A stretch of DNA of 64,000 nucleotides from contig KV425597.1 of NCBI GenBank assembly GCA_001632425.1, forward strand, positions 132,443 through 196,442, written 5' to 3'. Below the pieces are notes generated by a model. That model did not search any database and was not told where the DNA came from. It saw only the letters and a program-made list of their open reading frames with translations. The position numbers and the translations under genes were made by a program. Each line of letters begins with the position of its first letter. Within the stretch, counting starts at the first letter, position 1. Shown piece by piece: positions 35,901 to 47,097 of the stretch. The stretch comes from Neolentinus lepideus HHB14362 ss-1. Taxonomy: Eukaryota > Basidiomycota > Agaricomycetes > Gloeophyllales > Gloeophyllaceae.

Positions 35901-36669
35901 GCCCACAAGGTTGACAAAGGCTGTGGACATCTTTGCCCTGGGATGTCTCTTCTACTATGTTCTTACAAATGGCGGACATCCATTTGGAGACCGTTATGAA
36001 CGGGAGGTAAATATAATTAGGAATGTGAAGTCGCTGGAGGGGCTGGATAGGTTCGGTGAAGAGGGCTCGGATGCTGTCAATCTTATAGGAATGATGTTGG
36101 ACCCAGAACCATCCGCAAGGTATGTGTCTGCTAAATCAGATGATGAAATCAACTTAGCGGTTGTAGGCCGGATACCGGGACGTGCCTTCTCCATCCTTAT
36201 TTCTGGGATGCTGGCCGTCGGTTAACCTTCCTTCAGGATGTTTCGGACCGGTTCGAGATAATGTGTCGAGAACCTCGAGATCCCAACCTTGTCGCGCTCG
36301 AGAAGGAAGCCCTTGCTGTAGTTGGCACCGACTGGCCGTCGCGTCTTGATAAGAGCTTTGTGGAGAATTTGGGTAAATTTCGCAAATACAACAAAGGCTC
36401 TGTTCAAGATTTGCTACGCGCACTACGCAACAAGGTATGTCGGCGTTCATCCTGTGTTCCGTTGGTAATAGCTGACCTTGCTGTAGAAACACCATTATCA
36501 AGATCTGCCAGATCATGTCAAGCGGACAATGGGCGGCATGCCCGAGGGCTTTCTCCAATACTTTACTCGCCGTTTTCCGCAGCTGTTCTTGCATGTTCAT
36601 GGAGTTGTCGCCACCTCTCCGTTACGTGATGAGTCTATGTTTCGGTCTTACTTTGAACTGACAGACTAA
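32920..36669 (+). CDS. IRE1: IRE1 unfolded-protein-response sensor: ER-membrane kinase/endoribonuclease
   Basis: Senses unfolded proteins in the ER lumen and, after oligomerising, cuts the mRNA of the Hac1/Cib1 transcription factor. Start ATG at 32920; the signal anchor is LYWLFFTVLFVITTCI. The luminal domain follows (LLASVDGKFHALNRTNGAVL, SGDIYVMASP). A transmembrane helix (TSLALSVSLVFLSKFL) lies near 34580, then a basic/acidic linker with KRKTTRRKRGKKKKGN. Kinase: GFGSHGTVVYRG, AVAVKRLL, IVHRDIKPQNIL, ISDFGLCKKL, GTVGWRAPEVL, then an insertion of about 35 Ser/Thr-rich residues before TKAVDIFALGCLFYYV. The KEN RNase domain is complete: DVSDRFEIM, FRKYNKGSVQDLLRALRNKK followed by HHYQDLP, and FTRRFPQLFLHVHG. 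Stop TAA at 36667-36669. Introns interrupt it near 33660, 33985, 36123 and 36435. Catalytic residues of both enzymes are present, about 1,150 residues. Confidence 0.93.
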
Positions 36670-37073
36670 TTTGGGACTATCTCATTGCGCATATTGACCG
36701 CAGTTTTACATCATCTCATGCTTGTCTTGGATTGTTCTGTATAAGTATCTCCTCTGTCTTGTAACTTATTCCATTCTGTATTGGGTAGCTAGCAGGTATC
36801 GTACACATAATAGGATCCATCAATGCGGAATTGCTGCGTATCAAGAGGACATTCTAATTCCATCGAGACGACACGTGCATCACCCCGGCAAGTGCGATAG
36901 CATGACGGAATTCAGAACGACTATGTCTATTCCCTAATGATAATGTCTGACTTGGAGCCCGGCAATATACTCTACGTCGTAAGCCTTCCCTTTGATCAGT
37001 TGCGCTGTACCGTAGCTCTTCACACGCGCAGCCTCCCATCTAGGTGAGGGATCAGGTTACATGCTGCCCCTTG
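36670..37073. other. Short intergenic region between convergent genes
   Basis: IRE1 and the oxygenase converge here; about 400 bases of presumed 3' UTRs. Nothing else seen. Confidence 0.5.
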
Positions 37074-38446
37074 TCAATGAGATTGGACGTACTCATCGGT
37101 CGTTGGCACTTGACCCTCAAAAATAACTTGACCTTCTTCGGCCACCTTCTTGGACGGTAGGGGTTTCAAAGGGATGCCATTAATGAAGTGAGCAAAGTGG
37201 AATACGCCAAGGCGACGGAGATGAGCCTGGTCCTCTGGAGGTCTCACGACTAACGCAAAGTAAGCAGCCGTGTCGCGGTACTAGTTCACACCACTTACCG
37301 CGATGAATGGTGCCCTTGAGGATGCCACCTGACATAAAAGACAGTTGATCCCCTATATTGATGACGAGTGCATTATCTTGGTGCTAGATCGGTCTCAGTC
37401 CCGCCTCCATTATCACAACGAAGTAAAGTAAAAGCCATACCTTGACGTAGCGCCACACTCCATCCGGCATAAGGATCTGCAGGGCGGTGATAGGTTGCGA
37501 TATTAGAGTGCTAATGGAATTGAAGTCTGTATGGCCGTTCAACATGACATTGTTCGTCTTTCGTGCCTCATCCGATGTAAGAGGATCATAGATCATATAT
37601 CTGAGGAGCTGGGAGAGTGAAGTCAGCACATCAACTTATACTCAAAAAATTATGCCTACATCATCTCCTGTCCTGCCTTCGTCGTCTAGGTGTAGATGCC
37701 ACAAATAGCCTTCCTCGAGTCCCAGCACCGCATCGATGAGTGTCAACACACGACGTAGGACTTTGTTTCGACTTTCCTGAAGCAGTAACATTAGATAGAG
37801 ACAGAAATTACATACGCCACTTACCGCATAGAACGCCTTGATTTCGGGTACGTATGGCTGCAGGGGCTTAGGATGCCTTGAAACAGGGTCAACTCTAACA
37901 TGATATTAGGACCTTTGTGTTCTCACTCGCGTATAAACGTACCGATTCAAATAGAAGTTGTAATGCTCTATCCGATCTCTCACGCCATCTTTGATTTCCC
38001 AATAATTCTGAAGCTGGAGGCGAGGAAATTAGACGGGATACATTGGATCACTTTACTACTTACCTTATACCCTATGAAAGATCCTTCCTCGGCGATGGGT
38101 GCTCTATGTTGCTCCTTTTCTTTTCTGGTGACACCATCGAATGCTCGTTGACCCAAAGCGAACTGCCTATTCAGCTATCAAGGTTGTCTGAGGTCGTGTC
38201 TCACACCTAGCTGTCAGAGCTACCGAAACTCACTGTCTCCTCAGAGATTCCATGGCCTATCACGTAGAAGAAACCATCTCGCTGCAAGGCTCTAGCGACC
38301 GTCTTCACTAACTCGTCCCGCTCCGTGTCATAGAGAGAAAGATCCACCGTCAGAATGTCGGCCCACTCAATGCCAGTGGATTGGGTAGGTGGTGGGGGTT
38401 GCCATTTCGGGAGTGGCGGGATAATTGAGCTGTGCTCAATCGACAT
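37074..38446 (-). CDS. 2-oxoglutarate/Fe(II)-dependent dioxygenase, isopenicillin N synthase-like
   Basis: Non-haem iron oxygenase of the isopenicillin-N-synthase/DIOX_N superfamily; the substrate is unknown. Start ATG at 38446 (MSIEHSSIIPPLPKWQPPPP). The N-terminal DIOX_N part reads LVKTVARALQRDGFFYVIGH. Later exons give APIAEEGSFIGYKLQNYWEI, FYLNR and EIKAFYAESRNKVLRRVLTL. The 2OG-FeII core has NGHTDFNSISTLISQPITAL (iron ligands His and Asp), GDQLSFMSGGILKGTIHRVV (third iron His) and LGVFHFAHFI, where an Arg-x-Ser pair binding 2-oxoglutarate is usually found. It ends VPTTDEYVQSH with TGA at 37074-37076. About seven introns, about 345 residues. It shares its upstream region with the divergent urea permease gene, so joint regulation is possible. 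No neighbouring biosynthetic cluster is seen. Confidence 0.85.
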
Positions 38447-38704
38447 AGTGCGTCTTTGTGCTCAGCGTGCTGAAGTATATCGACCGAAGCCAACTTCAAG
38501 AGTCCTGCGGCAAGAAGATATTTCTATATCTCTCTTGGCTGATAATGGTACCAGCCTACGCTCATCCTCGGGCGAAAGCACGTCATCCGGTTCATTCTGT
38601 ATTCGCAACTGAGCGGAGTACTGTCACGGTTACAGCGTGTAAGATATGATTTCGGGAAGTCTCTAAGGACACACGATAAATGTATGCTCGGTGTTAATCT
38701 TGGC

Positions 38705-38712
38705 GCTTATCT
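38705..38712 (-). promoter_or_regulatory. GATA-factor site 1 (AGATAAGC on the minus strand)
   Basis: GCTTATCT, the complement of AGATAAGC, which fits the HGATAR consensus of fungal nitrogen regulators (AreA/Nit2/Gln3 class). It lies about 430 bases before the DUR3 ATG. Confidence 0.5.
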
Positions 38713-38805
38713 GGTATACGCACTTACGACATGTTTGGTCTCGCAAGCGCTTTATAGGGAATAACAGCACGGAAAACGGGAATTGGACAGCAGAGCTCGG
38801 GGATT

Positions 38806-38813
38806 GCTTATCT
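38806..38813 (-). promoter_or_regulatory. GATA-factor site 2 (AGATAAGC on the minus strand)
   Basis: Second exact GCTTATCT, about 330 bases before the DUR3 ATG and 101 bases from site 1. Confidence 0.5.
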
Positions 38814-39002
38814 GCTTCCCGTGGTGCCTGGCTCCGCGCGATGCAACATCCCAGATCTTATGACTGTCGTCTTTTCATACGCAGGTGATCAAGTCGTGAC
38901 AGTCAGAACGATGACGCTGCTTTACCAGTCCCAACACCAACAGGTTCAGGATCTTGAATACCCAGGTGGATTACTTCTGCCGTGTCCAAGCGAAGATTTC
39001 TA

Positions 39003-39010
39003 GCTTATCT
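39003..39010 (-). promoter_or_regulatory. GATA-factor site 3 (AGATAAGC on the minus strand)
   Basis: Third exact GCTTATCT, about 130 bases before the DUR3 ATG. Confidence 0.5.
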
Positions 39011-39137
39011 TTGTTCTAATCGATACCGGTGTCGTTCTGATGGCTTCTTTTCGACATTCGCAATATTGGCTTGCAATGATGTTTGCATTGGTACGGCTTA
39101 TAATACAAGCCTTCGTCGACTTTGATTGTGGTGGACC

Positions 39138-41771
39138 ATGGCAGAGACACCTCTACCCCAGGGCGTCGGCTATGGCATTGTACTGGGGCTCGGATTCTTC
39201 TTCGCCCTGGTTATGAATGTAATAACTTGGGTTCAAGCTCGGTTTTCCCGCTATTCGCCCAGCTCTGCTGCAGAGTTCACTGCTGCCAGTAGGTCTTTGA
39301 AGACCGGTATCGTCGTAGCGGGGATTGTCAGCTCCTGTGCGTGCCTGTACAATAAAACCTCGATCAGATGAGCTAACAGTCTCTTAGGGACATGGAGTCT
39401 CACCCTCCTGCAAAGTGCAACTCAATCCTATACTTTGGGCGTTTCCGGCGGCTACTGGTATGCCGTAGGCGGTACATTACAGATCGCTATCTTCTCTGTA
39501 ATTGCCAGCAAAGTGAAGAGTAATGCTAATCGTGCGACGACCTTTCCTGAGGTACGGCTGGCATTCACTTTGGCTTATGGTCGAATCTTCACGCTCCATC
39601 CAGGTCGCATACGTACGATTCGGCACTGCTGGGCATCTAGCTTTCCTTTGGTGCGGACTTGTTTGCAATACAATCGTCTCGGCCTGCATTCTTCTTGGGG
39701 GTAGTACAGTAGTTAGCGCCTTAACAGGCATGAATGACTATGCTGCATTATTTCTGATCCCTGTAGGAGTCGCTGTGTATGTTGCTACGGGGTAAGTCAC
39801 TCATTTCTCTATAGAGCAATCGTTTTAAGCAGTATTCCGATTTAGAGGCCTTCGCGCGACCTTCATCAGTGATGCGACGCATACATTTTTTCTCCTTGGA
39901 ATTCTCCTGTGTTTCGTGTTCACGTACGGAAATCCTCTTGTCATGTGAGGATTTTGATTGAACTTCATCCTGTAGGGTATATACCCGATCCGACACGGTT
40001 GGAAGCCCGACGAGATTATACCACCTTTTGGAAAGGGCTGCTGAGCTTGCTCCTGTAGATGGTAACTACCACGGGTCTTATCTTACCTTCCGTTCACGCC
40101 AAGGAGCGATCTATGCCGTACAGGTAAGCTTGGAAATTTCTGTAGATTAGTCATAGTTAATCTACTTGTCATAGTCCATCATCACCGGTTAGTGCGTTTC
40201 TAATATGCGTCTCACTCCATCGATTCCAAATTGCTCTTTCGTAAGGCTTTGGTTTAGTGAACTGTGATCAAGGTTCATTTATTAGTGTTGTTGATAATCA
40301 CCAAGTCGCGCTGAGCAGTCTCGTTCAGGTTATTGGTCTCGCGCCATCGCCTCTAATCCTGCCACCACAGCCAAAGCATACTTTCTTGGCGGCGTCGCCT
40401 GGTTTTCCGTTCCGTTCGCATGTGGCACGACTCTCGGCTTGGGTGCGCGCGCCCTCAGCACTCTCCCAGACTTCCCGACCTTGTCCGCTTCAGACGTGTC
40501 TGCCGGTCTCGCAGGCGTCCAAACAGTGAGCTATCTCATGGGCAAGGCCGGAGCTGTCCTCGCGCTGCTGCTTGTCTTCCTTAGCGTCACTTCCGTAAGT
40601 TCTTCATCAATAAACTAAAGTATCGACTTGAGGGAACTAAGCCATGGCGTCTTGGCTGTCAGGCGTTGAGCGCGGAGATGATTGCCGTGTCCACGCTACT
40701 GTCATTCGATGTCTATAGGCAGTATTTCAAGCCTAACGCTGCGAGTAAGGAGATCGTGGCCGTCTCGAGGTATTGTATCGCGTTCTGGGCAGTTTTCTCT
40801 GGGGGAATATCGTCAGTATTCAAAGCCGTCGGAATTGTGAGTCATTCCCAAGGACTCCTTTCGGGATTGACAAAGCTTGTCGCCTGCAGAACATGGGCTG
40901 GCTTTTCTACTTCTTGGGAGTTGCCACAGCCTCTGGCGTATTTCCTATCGCTCTAACATTCACGTACGTTTTAGTTTACATTCTACTTTGCCATTTCCTG
41001 ATTTCAGCACACCTAGATGGAGGGACCTTAGTAAAGCAGGCGCTGTTGCTGGGTCCGTGGGTGGTATGGCCATTGCCCTGATAGTCTGGCTTGCATCGGC
41101 CAAAGCTATAAGCGGAGAGATCACAGTCGACACACTCAGCGGTCAATGGGTCTCGTTTGCAGGAAACGTCGCTGCGATTGGAGCAGGTGGCGTGTTGTCT
41201 ATAGGCCTTTCGCTCTGGAAGCCTGCAAGGTTTGACTGGGAGAAAACAAGAAGAATGAGAGTTGTCAGTGAGAAGACAGAGACCCTCGAGGGTGGTACTG
41301 AGGAAAGTGATGGTGGCAAGGAGGATGACGTGGTGGATGAGAAGAAAGCATCTCTAGACCGTGACGAGGAAGATCAAAGCATCCAGACTGCGGATGGCTT
41401 AGATTTCAGATCTCTAGACAGAGCGTTCCGGTTCTATGGCTGGCTGTTTGCCTTACTCGCGGCTGTCATAACCTTTGTATGTCCTTTCTCTCCCTTGTCG
41501 TGTTCCTGCGTTAATACTTCTTGAGGTCATTCCCGTCCCACTCGGAGCCGCTCCGTACGTATTCTCTCCTCGCTTTTTCGCGGGTGTAGTAGGGGTGCAA
41601 ATCGTGAGTACACCTGCCAGCTCAAGGTGGTGCGAATCCGATGCCTGACTTGCGGTTGTTTGCGATGTGTAGGTGTGGTTGTTCCTGGCTGCCTTCCTTG
41701 TGGTGGTATTGCCATTGGTGGAGTCCAGAAAAGCGCTTTGGAAAATTATCCGGAGGCCTTCTATCATATGA
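39138..41771 (+). CDS. DUR3: Urea active transporter DUR3 (sodium:solute symporter family)
   Basis: High-affinity urea (and polyamine) importer of the plasma membrane, SSS family. Start ATG at 39138 (AETPLPQGVGYGIVLGLGFF). Typical DUR3 sequences follow: FTAASRSLKTGIVVAGIVSS, WTWSLTLLQSATQSYTLGVS, GGYWYAVGGTLQIAIFSVIA, VACTALGGSTVV-like helix (ILLGGSTVVSALTGMNDYAA), GGLRATFISDATHTFFLLGI, ALSAEMIAVSTLLSFDVYRQ and YFKPNAASKEIVAVSR. A cytosolic acidic loop (41270-41400) precedes the last two helices. It ends KIIRRPSII with TGA at 41769-41771. Eight or nine short introns; about 700 residues and 14-15 predicted membrane segments. The three upstream GATA sites agree with the known nitrogen-repressed control of this transporter. 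The gene looks intact. Confidence 0.92.
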
Positions 41772-42452
41772 TAGCTTTGTGCGTTTCTTGATGAGGGCAT
41801 TAGCTCCAGTCGAGTATCAAGCTCTGATATCTTATAGACATGCACGAATTTTGTAGCTCCGAACTCGTGAAACAGACGCAGAATCGAGAAAGATAGAACG
41901 ACCGATATAGATGTAGCCGTAACTTCCAGTGATGCTTTAGTGAATAAACGATTACGATTAGTGTACGTTTCCATTGAGCCATAGCAAACACCAAGCGCAG
42001 CAAGTCGCGTACGGCAGACCTTTGCGCTATCCGCAGCAGCAATCTTCTAGCTGGTGGCGCTCGGACGCCGGGGAACATACCGTCGAGGATCCAAGCGCCC
42101 TCTTCTCTATTGAACCGGCAAGATTATAGTACGAATCACATAGAAGCCTCTGGTGAGGGCGCAGCCGGGGTGATCGACGTGGACTCAGCGCTCTTCGCGT
42201 GCACAGCTATCATATTTTATCTCTCGCTGGCAGAAGAAATAATTTCGATGTAGACCATCGTCGAGCTCGATGCACTAAAAACTATCATCATGATCACATC
42301 ATATCCCAGGATCAGCCTGGCGCAAACGCTTCCTCGTAATGCGTCGGAATCCTGGGTGGGAAGGACCGCAGTCGGGCTGGAAAACGCCAGGCTGCATTTT
42401 ACATGTTAAAAAGACTGGACACACTCACAGTTACAAGCGATCCAGTGGTGCG
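41772..42452. other. Intergenic spacer
   Basis: About 680 bases after DUR3 with no supported feature. Confidence 0.5.
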
Positions 42453-42998
42453 ATGTTCGATAAAGACCCCCGCATCATCCGTACATTCCGCGAATGCTCC
42501 TCGGAGGCCTTGTTCAAATTGTGGAACAACCCAGTCGTTCATTGCACCTTGTGGGAGGATACCGCATGGAGACGAGTTCGTGAAAGATGAACTGAAGCCT
42601 AGTGCGGCTGCATCACAGCTCTACGTTAGGAACCGGATGGCGAGGGAGAGCTCATGGAAAACGCCGACATAAGGATGTGGAATCCGAAGAACCGCGAAGC
42701 TCGTATATCTACTGCACTATGGAACGACAGCGGGCACGGCGCTCAAGTTCATCATCGATCACGCGTTTAGGAACTTTGGGCTGCATCGGAGGGCGTCAGG
42801 CGGATTCGAGGAAAATGCAGTGGCGATAGCTATGTATAGGAAGTCCTTGGAGAGATTGCAAGGGCGTGAGGTGCTGATGCAATCGTGGTTTCAGAAGAAG
42901 AGCGGAGAAGACAGGCTAATTAGCTGGATGACGGCTGGGAGGATTCGATGGACATGAGAATGTTGAATACAGAATGGGCGGAATTATCTGGGTGCTGA
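42453..42998 (+). pseudogene. Decayed GNAT N-acetyltransferase (RimJ/RimL-like)
   Basis: Successive pieces in different frames line up, in order, with a fungal RimL-type GNAT. They are MFDKDPRIIRTFRECSSEAL and LFKLWNNPVVHCTL (frame 1), HGDEFVKDELKPSAAASQLY (shifted), and EPDGEGELMENADIRMWNPK with NREARISTALWNDSGHG (shifted again). Then come GTALKFIIDHAFRNFGLHRR and EENAVAIAMYRK (acetyl-CoA binding region, another shift) and finally WEDSMDMRMLNTEWAEL (a further shift) with TGA at 42996-42998. At least four frame changes in about 550 bases, over distances too short for introns, plus stops between the blocks. An N-terminal or alarmone-type acetyltransferase function is therefore lost. Each block on its own is a convincing family match. 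Confidence 0.8.
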
Positions 42999-43307
42999 GG
43001 AAGGAGAGAACGAAGCAAAGGGTATTCCGTGGAAGAGCGGCTTAAGTTTCGAGTCATTCCCAGCAGAGAGTTCAACTGCCTTTCGTGCAAGATAGATTCG
43101 GTGGTGCCTATGCGATTGGGAGCGACGTTCAAACCAGAAGCGAGAATTGCTGTCAGTCGCGGGCACGCGGAACGCACAAAAGTTAAGTCCAACCTAACCT
43201 CTTTTATGAGTCACACAGGATTGAAGGACAGACGTACCAGGAGGCACATGATAGAACGGTAACACGACGCTGTGCGCGTTGTTTGTCTCTGTTGTACAGT
43301 ATAAGAT
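42999..43307. other. Intergenic spacer
   Basis: No gene or repeat seen between the GNAT pseudogene and the inverted-repeat element. Confidence 0.45.
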
Positions 43308-43525
43308 CGTCACGTGAATCTATCACGTGATGCCTTGGCTTTCTGCACGAGAAAACATATGTTCAGTCGGGAGCAACTGAAGCTACTAAAGCTAAACTAG
43401 GTACACAGGTTTCCCACATAATAAAATAAATTTACATATTTTTTTTGACTGCGAATACGCTGCCTCATCGTGCAGAAAGCCAACGCGTCACCTCGCGTCA
43501 CCTGGATTCCACGTCACGTGATGGT
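43308..43525. repeat. MITE-like element or large hairpin with CACGTG ends
   Basis: A perfect 16-base inverted repeat, TTGGCTTTCTGCACGA at 43335-43350 and its complement at 43468-43483, encloses an AT-rich centre of about 117 bases. Outside the arms lie TCACGTGA palindromes at 43310-43317, 43323-43330 and 43514-43521. On the right, two adjacent copies of CGCGTCACCT occur (about 43484-43504). The plan suits a small non-autonomous transposon (MITE) or its remnant. No clear target-site duplication and no second copy in this window, so the transposon reading is inference. The repeated CACGTG could instead be a bHLH-protein binding region. Confidence 0.5.
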
Positions 43526-45841
43526 CCTAATGGCGCGCGCGTGCAAGCAATTTATCCGTGGTTAAGTACACTGACCTAGTGTAACTTACCTATTGACTGA
43601 CTTTCACACACATCGTAATCTCCCAACGCAAATGAAGCAGGCACCGGCTCACTACCGTCGTGCGCTTTCTTCACCCCTTTCTTGTAAAAACGATAGGATC
43701 CCTAATGGAACTGCCTTTCACCTCATGCTGGCACCGAGTGAAAGTACCAACTTCCCATTTGACCATGAGTTGGACCGCGCATTAAGCTTCCATGTAATAA
43801 CGAGGTGTGTTTAAGGGCGTGACAAGCTGAGACAAAACAGTCACGACAAGGTGAGTTTGGTGGATGCATCTCTGTTTTCTTCTCTGACGATTCAGTCATA
43901 GTTGTATTCATTGGTTGTTTATGGTGGCGAGCCCGCTGGCAGTGACTACACTTCTTGCTTAACTACCGCTAGAAGCATATTAAGAAGTCCCACCTTCATG
44001 TACAGCGAGTGGATCGACATGTTGGAAAGCGGATCGTATCGCCAACTACTTATCTGTGAGGCTTCTGGGAATCGGGACCAGCAGAAAGAATACGCGTCAT
44101 AAATACGAGAAGGCTAAGACAAGAAAGGTATGTGTGCCATCTCTGCAAGAGGCGGCATCGTCTATGTTGCAAGACTAGACTCTCTGCTACGAGGGAGGTC
44201 CCGCGAGATTCATAATCATGGGTGCAGCAATATCTGTGACGATTTATGCTCTTTGAGGCACCACGTACATGCTTGGTACTCGTCGAGCACGCAATCCGCA
44301 ATTTGGACTCTTCCAGAGTGGTCAACATCAATCAGGCCATTTTGGTGTGTAGTGAGTACATCTGCACATGTCCAGTCACCGAACAATTATTAGTCTTGCC
44401 GATGCAGCACTATCTTCGCCTGACCGAGGTCAGACAAATTTCTGGGTTGACTTGCAGCACGTGTTGCATACCGGAATGATTTAATATGGCGGTCAGTTTC
44501 CATGTAGTCCTGTGCGGGTTATTCTCAACATCTTATCGGAGGTGTGGAAACTATATCTTGGGTGTGCCGCCCTCTCTTTCGATATATCAGGCTTTTCAGG
44601 AGGGCGCAAAGGAAAGTGACTTCGGCCTCATCCAGGATATACCTAATTGGAAACAGCATTGGCCTTTAATATCAACTGGAAGTAGGATTTCTTCCAAAGT
44701 GTCCCATTAAAACTCTTCAAAAGAGCTCCAATACGGCAACCCTGTAGAAAATCTTTAGAAACGCCGGGTGAGAACAGGCTGCTGTTCAAAGTTGTTGCAA
44801 GCGTGTCACGACTGAAAGTTCCTAGCAATTCTATCCGGAAGCGCTGATTTGGAAAATTACCAGAGCGTATACCAATATACATTGCTTCATAGGTATCTAC
44901 GAACGGCCTGAGGGGATGCCTTGCTTAGTATCTCCCTGGTAGTGAGGGAAATCTAACAAGGTTTCTGCAATGCCCACAAGGAGGGAATTATGGCTGACCA
45001 TGAACTGCCAGTTCAACGCCGACACCAGACCAAATACACATGCTCACTGCTATAGAGTGGTTGTATTAGCTTGAAGATATCGCGCGGTCATTGTTACGCT
45101 CAACGGCTACTACGAGTCCACGGAGATCTCAAAGGGGTGAGTCGGGTCATTTCGCCAGTATCAAACGTCTCAGATGCCAAAGGCGAACATACTGATAGCA
45201 GCATCATGTGCACCGAAGCTAGCGAACACTGGTATGAGCACTCCTGGCTATCAGCACCGTTTGGGGCCAGGCGACACCAACACAAGCCCTCCAATGCTAG
45301 ATGTATGTGATCCTTTCTTATCCATCTACTTCCGAGTGCTTGAGCAGATCACGACTCACTACAAATTGGTACACCACGCTGGATACATCCTGAGGCCTTG
45401 ATAGAAACACACCAGCGGAGCACGGCGGATGATATCTACAGTATTGTGTCTTTATCATCAGATACACTGTAATGCGACAATGCTTGCATAATTCCAATGG
45501 TGAGACACCATTGCTGCGTTCACATACTAAGTGTACGCATTGTTACCCGCGTTCGCCTAAGATGTTGCGATCATAGCGCCACTGCTACCAGGCGGACGCC
45601 CCCGGTGGTCAGAAGAAGTCCCGACCTTTTCGACAAGCCCACACATTCTCTCGAATGACACCCTGCTCTAGGTATGACCTAATACACCGAAAGAAGTTGC
45701 GATGGGGGCATCCGTTGCTTTGCACGTACCTATCGTGGAGTATCGACTGGTCAGGACTGGGTCTGTCCAAAGGATTTATCACGACTGGTTTAGAATTGGC
45801 TCTAGAGCGGGACCGATTCGTAGTCTGCGAGTCGGACGTTT
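43526..45841. other. Gene-free stretch, 2.3 kb
   Basis: I find no supported gene. Short frames (for example plus 44486-44710, plus 45174-45400) have partly protein-like composition but no family match, start context or splice logic. Given the decayed genes on both sides, this may be old degraded coding DNA. Confidence 0.4.
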
Positions 45842-46796
45842 CTATTGTGCCGAGGTCAAGAAAGACCCAACAATGTCCATGTATCTCTTCCTCTCCTCCC
45901 AAAATGGTTGGTGAGTTGATTGCGCGAATTGAATCCATTTCACCCTAGGCATCCGCTCGAAGAATGGTTTCACTACCGTATCTGTGGCCTCATCCTCTAC
46001 TCCGTTGATCAATAAGGTAGTGTACGCGAGCCCATCAAGCTGGTCGATTATACTCCACGTCTTGATTGTCCCGGTAATGCAGAACTCGGAAGGACCATTC
46101 CTACGATGACATGTCTTGGGTCTCAACGGCGCAGAGGGAGAGGAGGCGAAACTTACATTACATGGTACACCGTGTGGTCTTCATTCATAGCAGTGACGGA
46201 TGCCATCAGCTCCTGTGGCCAGGGATCGACGTTGCAGACATGTTTCCTATAGAAGGAAAACATCCCTTCCTCGTACTCCTTATCGCCAGTCGTCCCCTCC
46301 GCCTCATGCTTCCGTATCATATCAATAAACTCCTTGGGCATCTCCTCTAGGAGCCTGTTTGTTTCCTGTATCCAGAGCTCCATAGACGCAGGCGTTCCTA
46401 CCAGCACCATATGCTTCAAGCCAGTCGGCTTGCGAGTCGCTGCGAACATCGCCGCCAGCATCCCTCCCCAAGAATGACCGAGTAGATCGTAGTTATTGGC
46501 GATCCCGAGATGGTCAAGCAGGTTCTGCAGCTCGTCCATGAAGAGGTCGCACGTCCAGAAGTCTGCTCCTCTGTCGCGGAGATGTGTGGATCTGCCGATG
46601 CCGATCTGGTCGTAGAAAACAACCGGAATGCCGTGATTGCTCTGAAGGTCGGTGTGCGGCGCCAGATAGTGGTGAGACATCCCTGGGCCGCCATGGAGAA
46701 CCACGACTGGCCTAGCTGAAGAGTTCAGATCTCCTGTGAGCTGATACCAAGTCTGGAAGGTCTCGTCGCCTACGCGAAAGTCGATGGTATCGGCCA
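45842..46796 (-). CDS. Proline iminopeptidase / L-amino-acid amidase-like alpha/beta hydrolase
   Basis: Serine hydrolase of the alpha/beta fold, peptidase family S33 type, which removes N-terminal proline or hydrolyses amino-acid amides. Start ATG at 46796 (MADTIDFRVGDETFQTWYQL). The oxyanion-hole motif is VVVLHGGPGMSHHYL, followed by FYDQIGIGRSTHL and the nucleophile elbow LLGHSWGGMLAAMFA. The acidic residue is in LLINGVEDEATDTVVKPFFE and the catalytic His in FAQSTHQPFWEERK. It ends GSFLTSAQ with TAG at 45842-45844. One intron of about 60 nt (near 46153-46090) joins HTVYHVM to NGPSEF in frame; about 298 residues. An in-frame upstream ATG exists but its sequence is unlike the family. A broken relative lies on the other strand at 50.3 kb. 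Confidence 0.9.
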
Positions 46797-47097
46797 TTAC
46801 TGCGCACCTGAACTTAGCGCGTGCTTTGTAGGCTTCCCAGGTAGCACAAATGTAGCCGTACAACAGTCCACGATACGGTATGCCCACGATGTTATCTCCG
46901 TAATGTGCAAAATTATCACGTTGATTGTAGTGTAAGCACATGATGATCACAAGAACAAATGAGTGAATCCTCCCGTATGTGTTCGGTGATATATTTACAG
47001 CAGTCAAGCTGGCAGAGGGCAATTACTTGAATCCAGTTTATCAGTGCATAGGTCATCGCAATCAAATGATTTTCAGCTCACTTACGGGACGCTCGCG
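46797..47097. other. Intergenic, shared by iminopeptidase promoter and Cys-rich gene 3' end
   Basis: About 300 bases; no feature seen. Confidence 0.4.

Larger units (their letters stand above)
38447..39137. other. Divergent promoter between oxygenase and DUR3
   Basis: 690 bases between two divergent start codons. It holds three exact copies of GCTTATCT (listed separately) and no coding sequence. Confidence 0.6.

Noticed and set aside
37074..38446. Beta-lactam or other secondary-metabolite cluster around the 2OG oxygenase
   Set aside because: Neighbours are IRE1 and DUR3; no synthase or peptide synthetase in the window.
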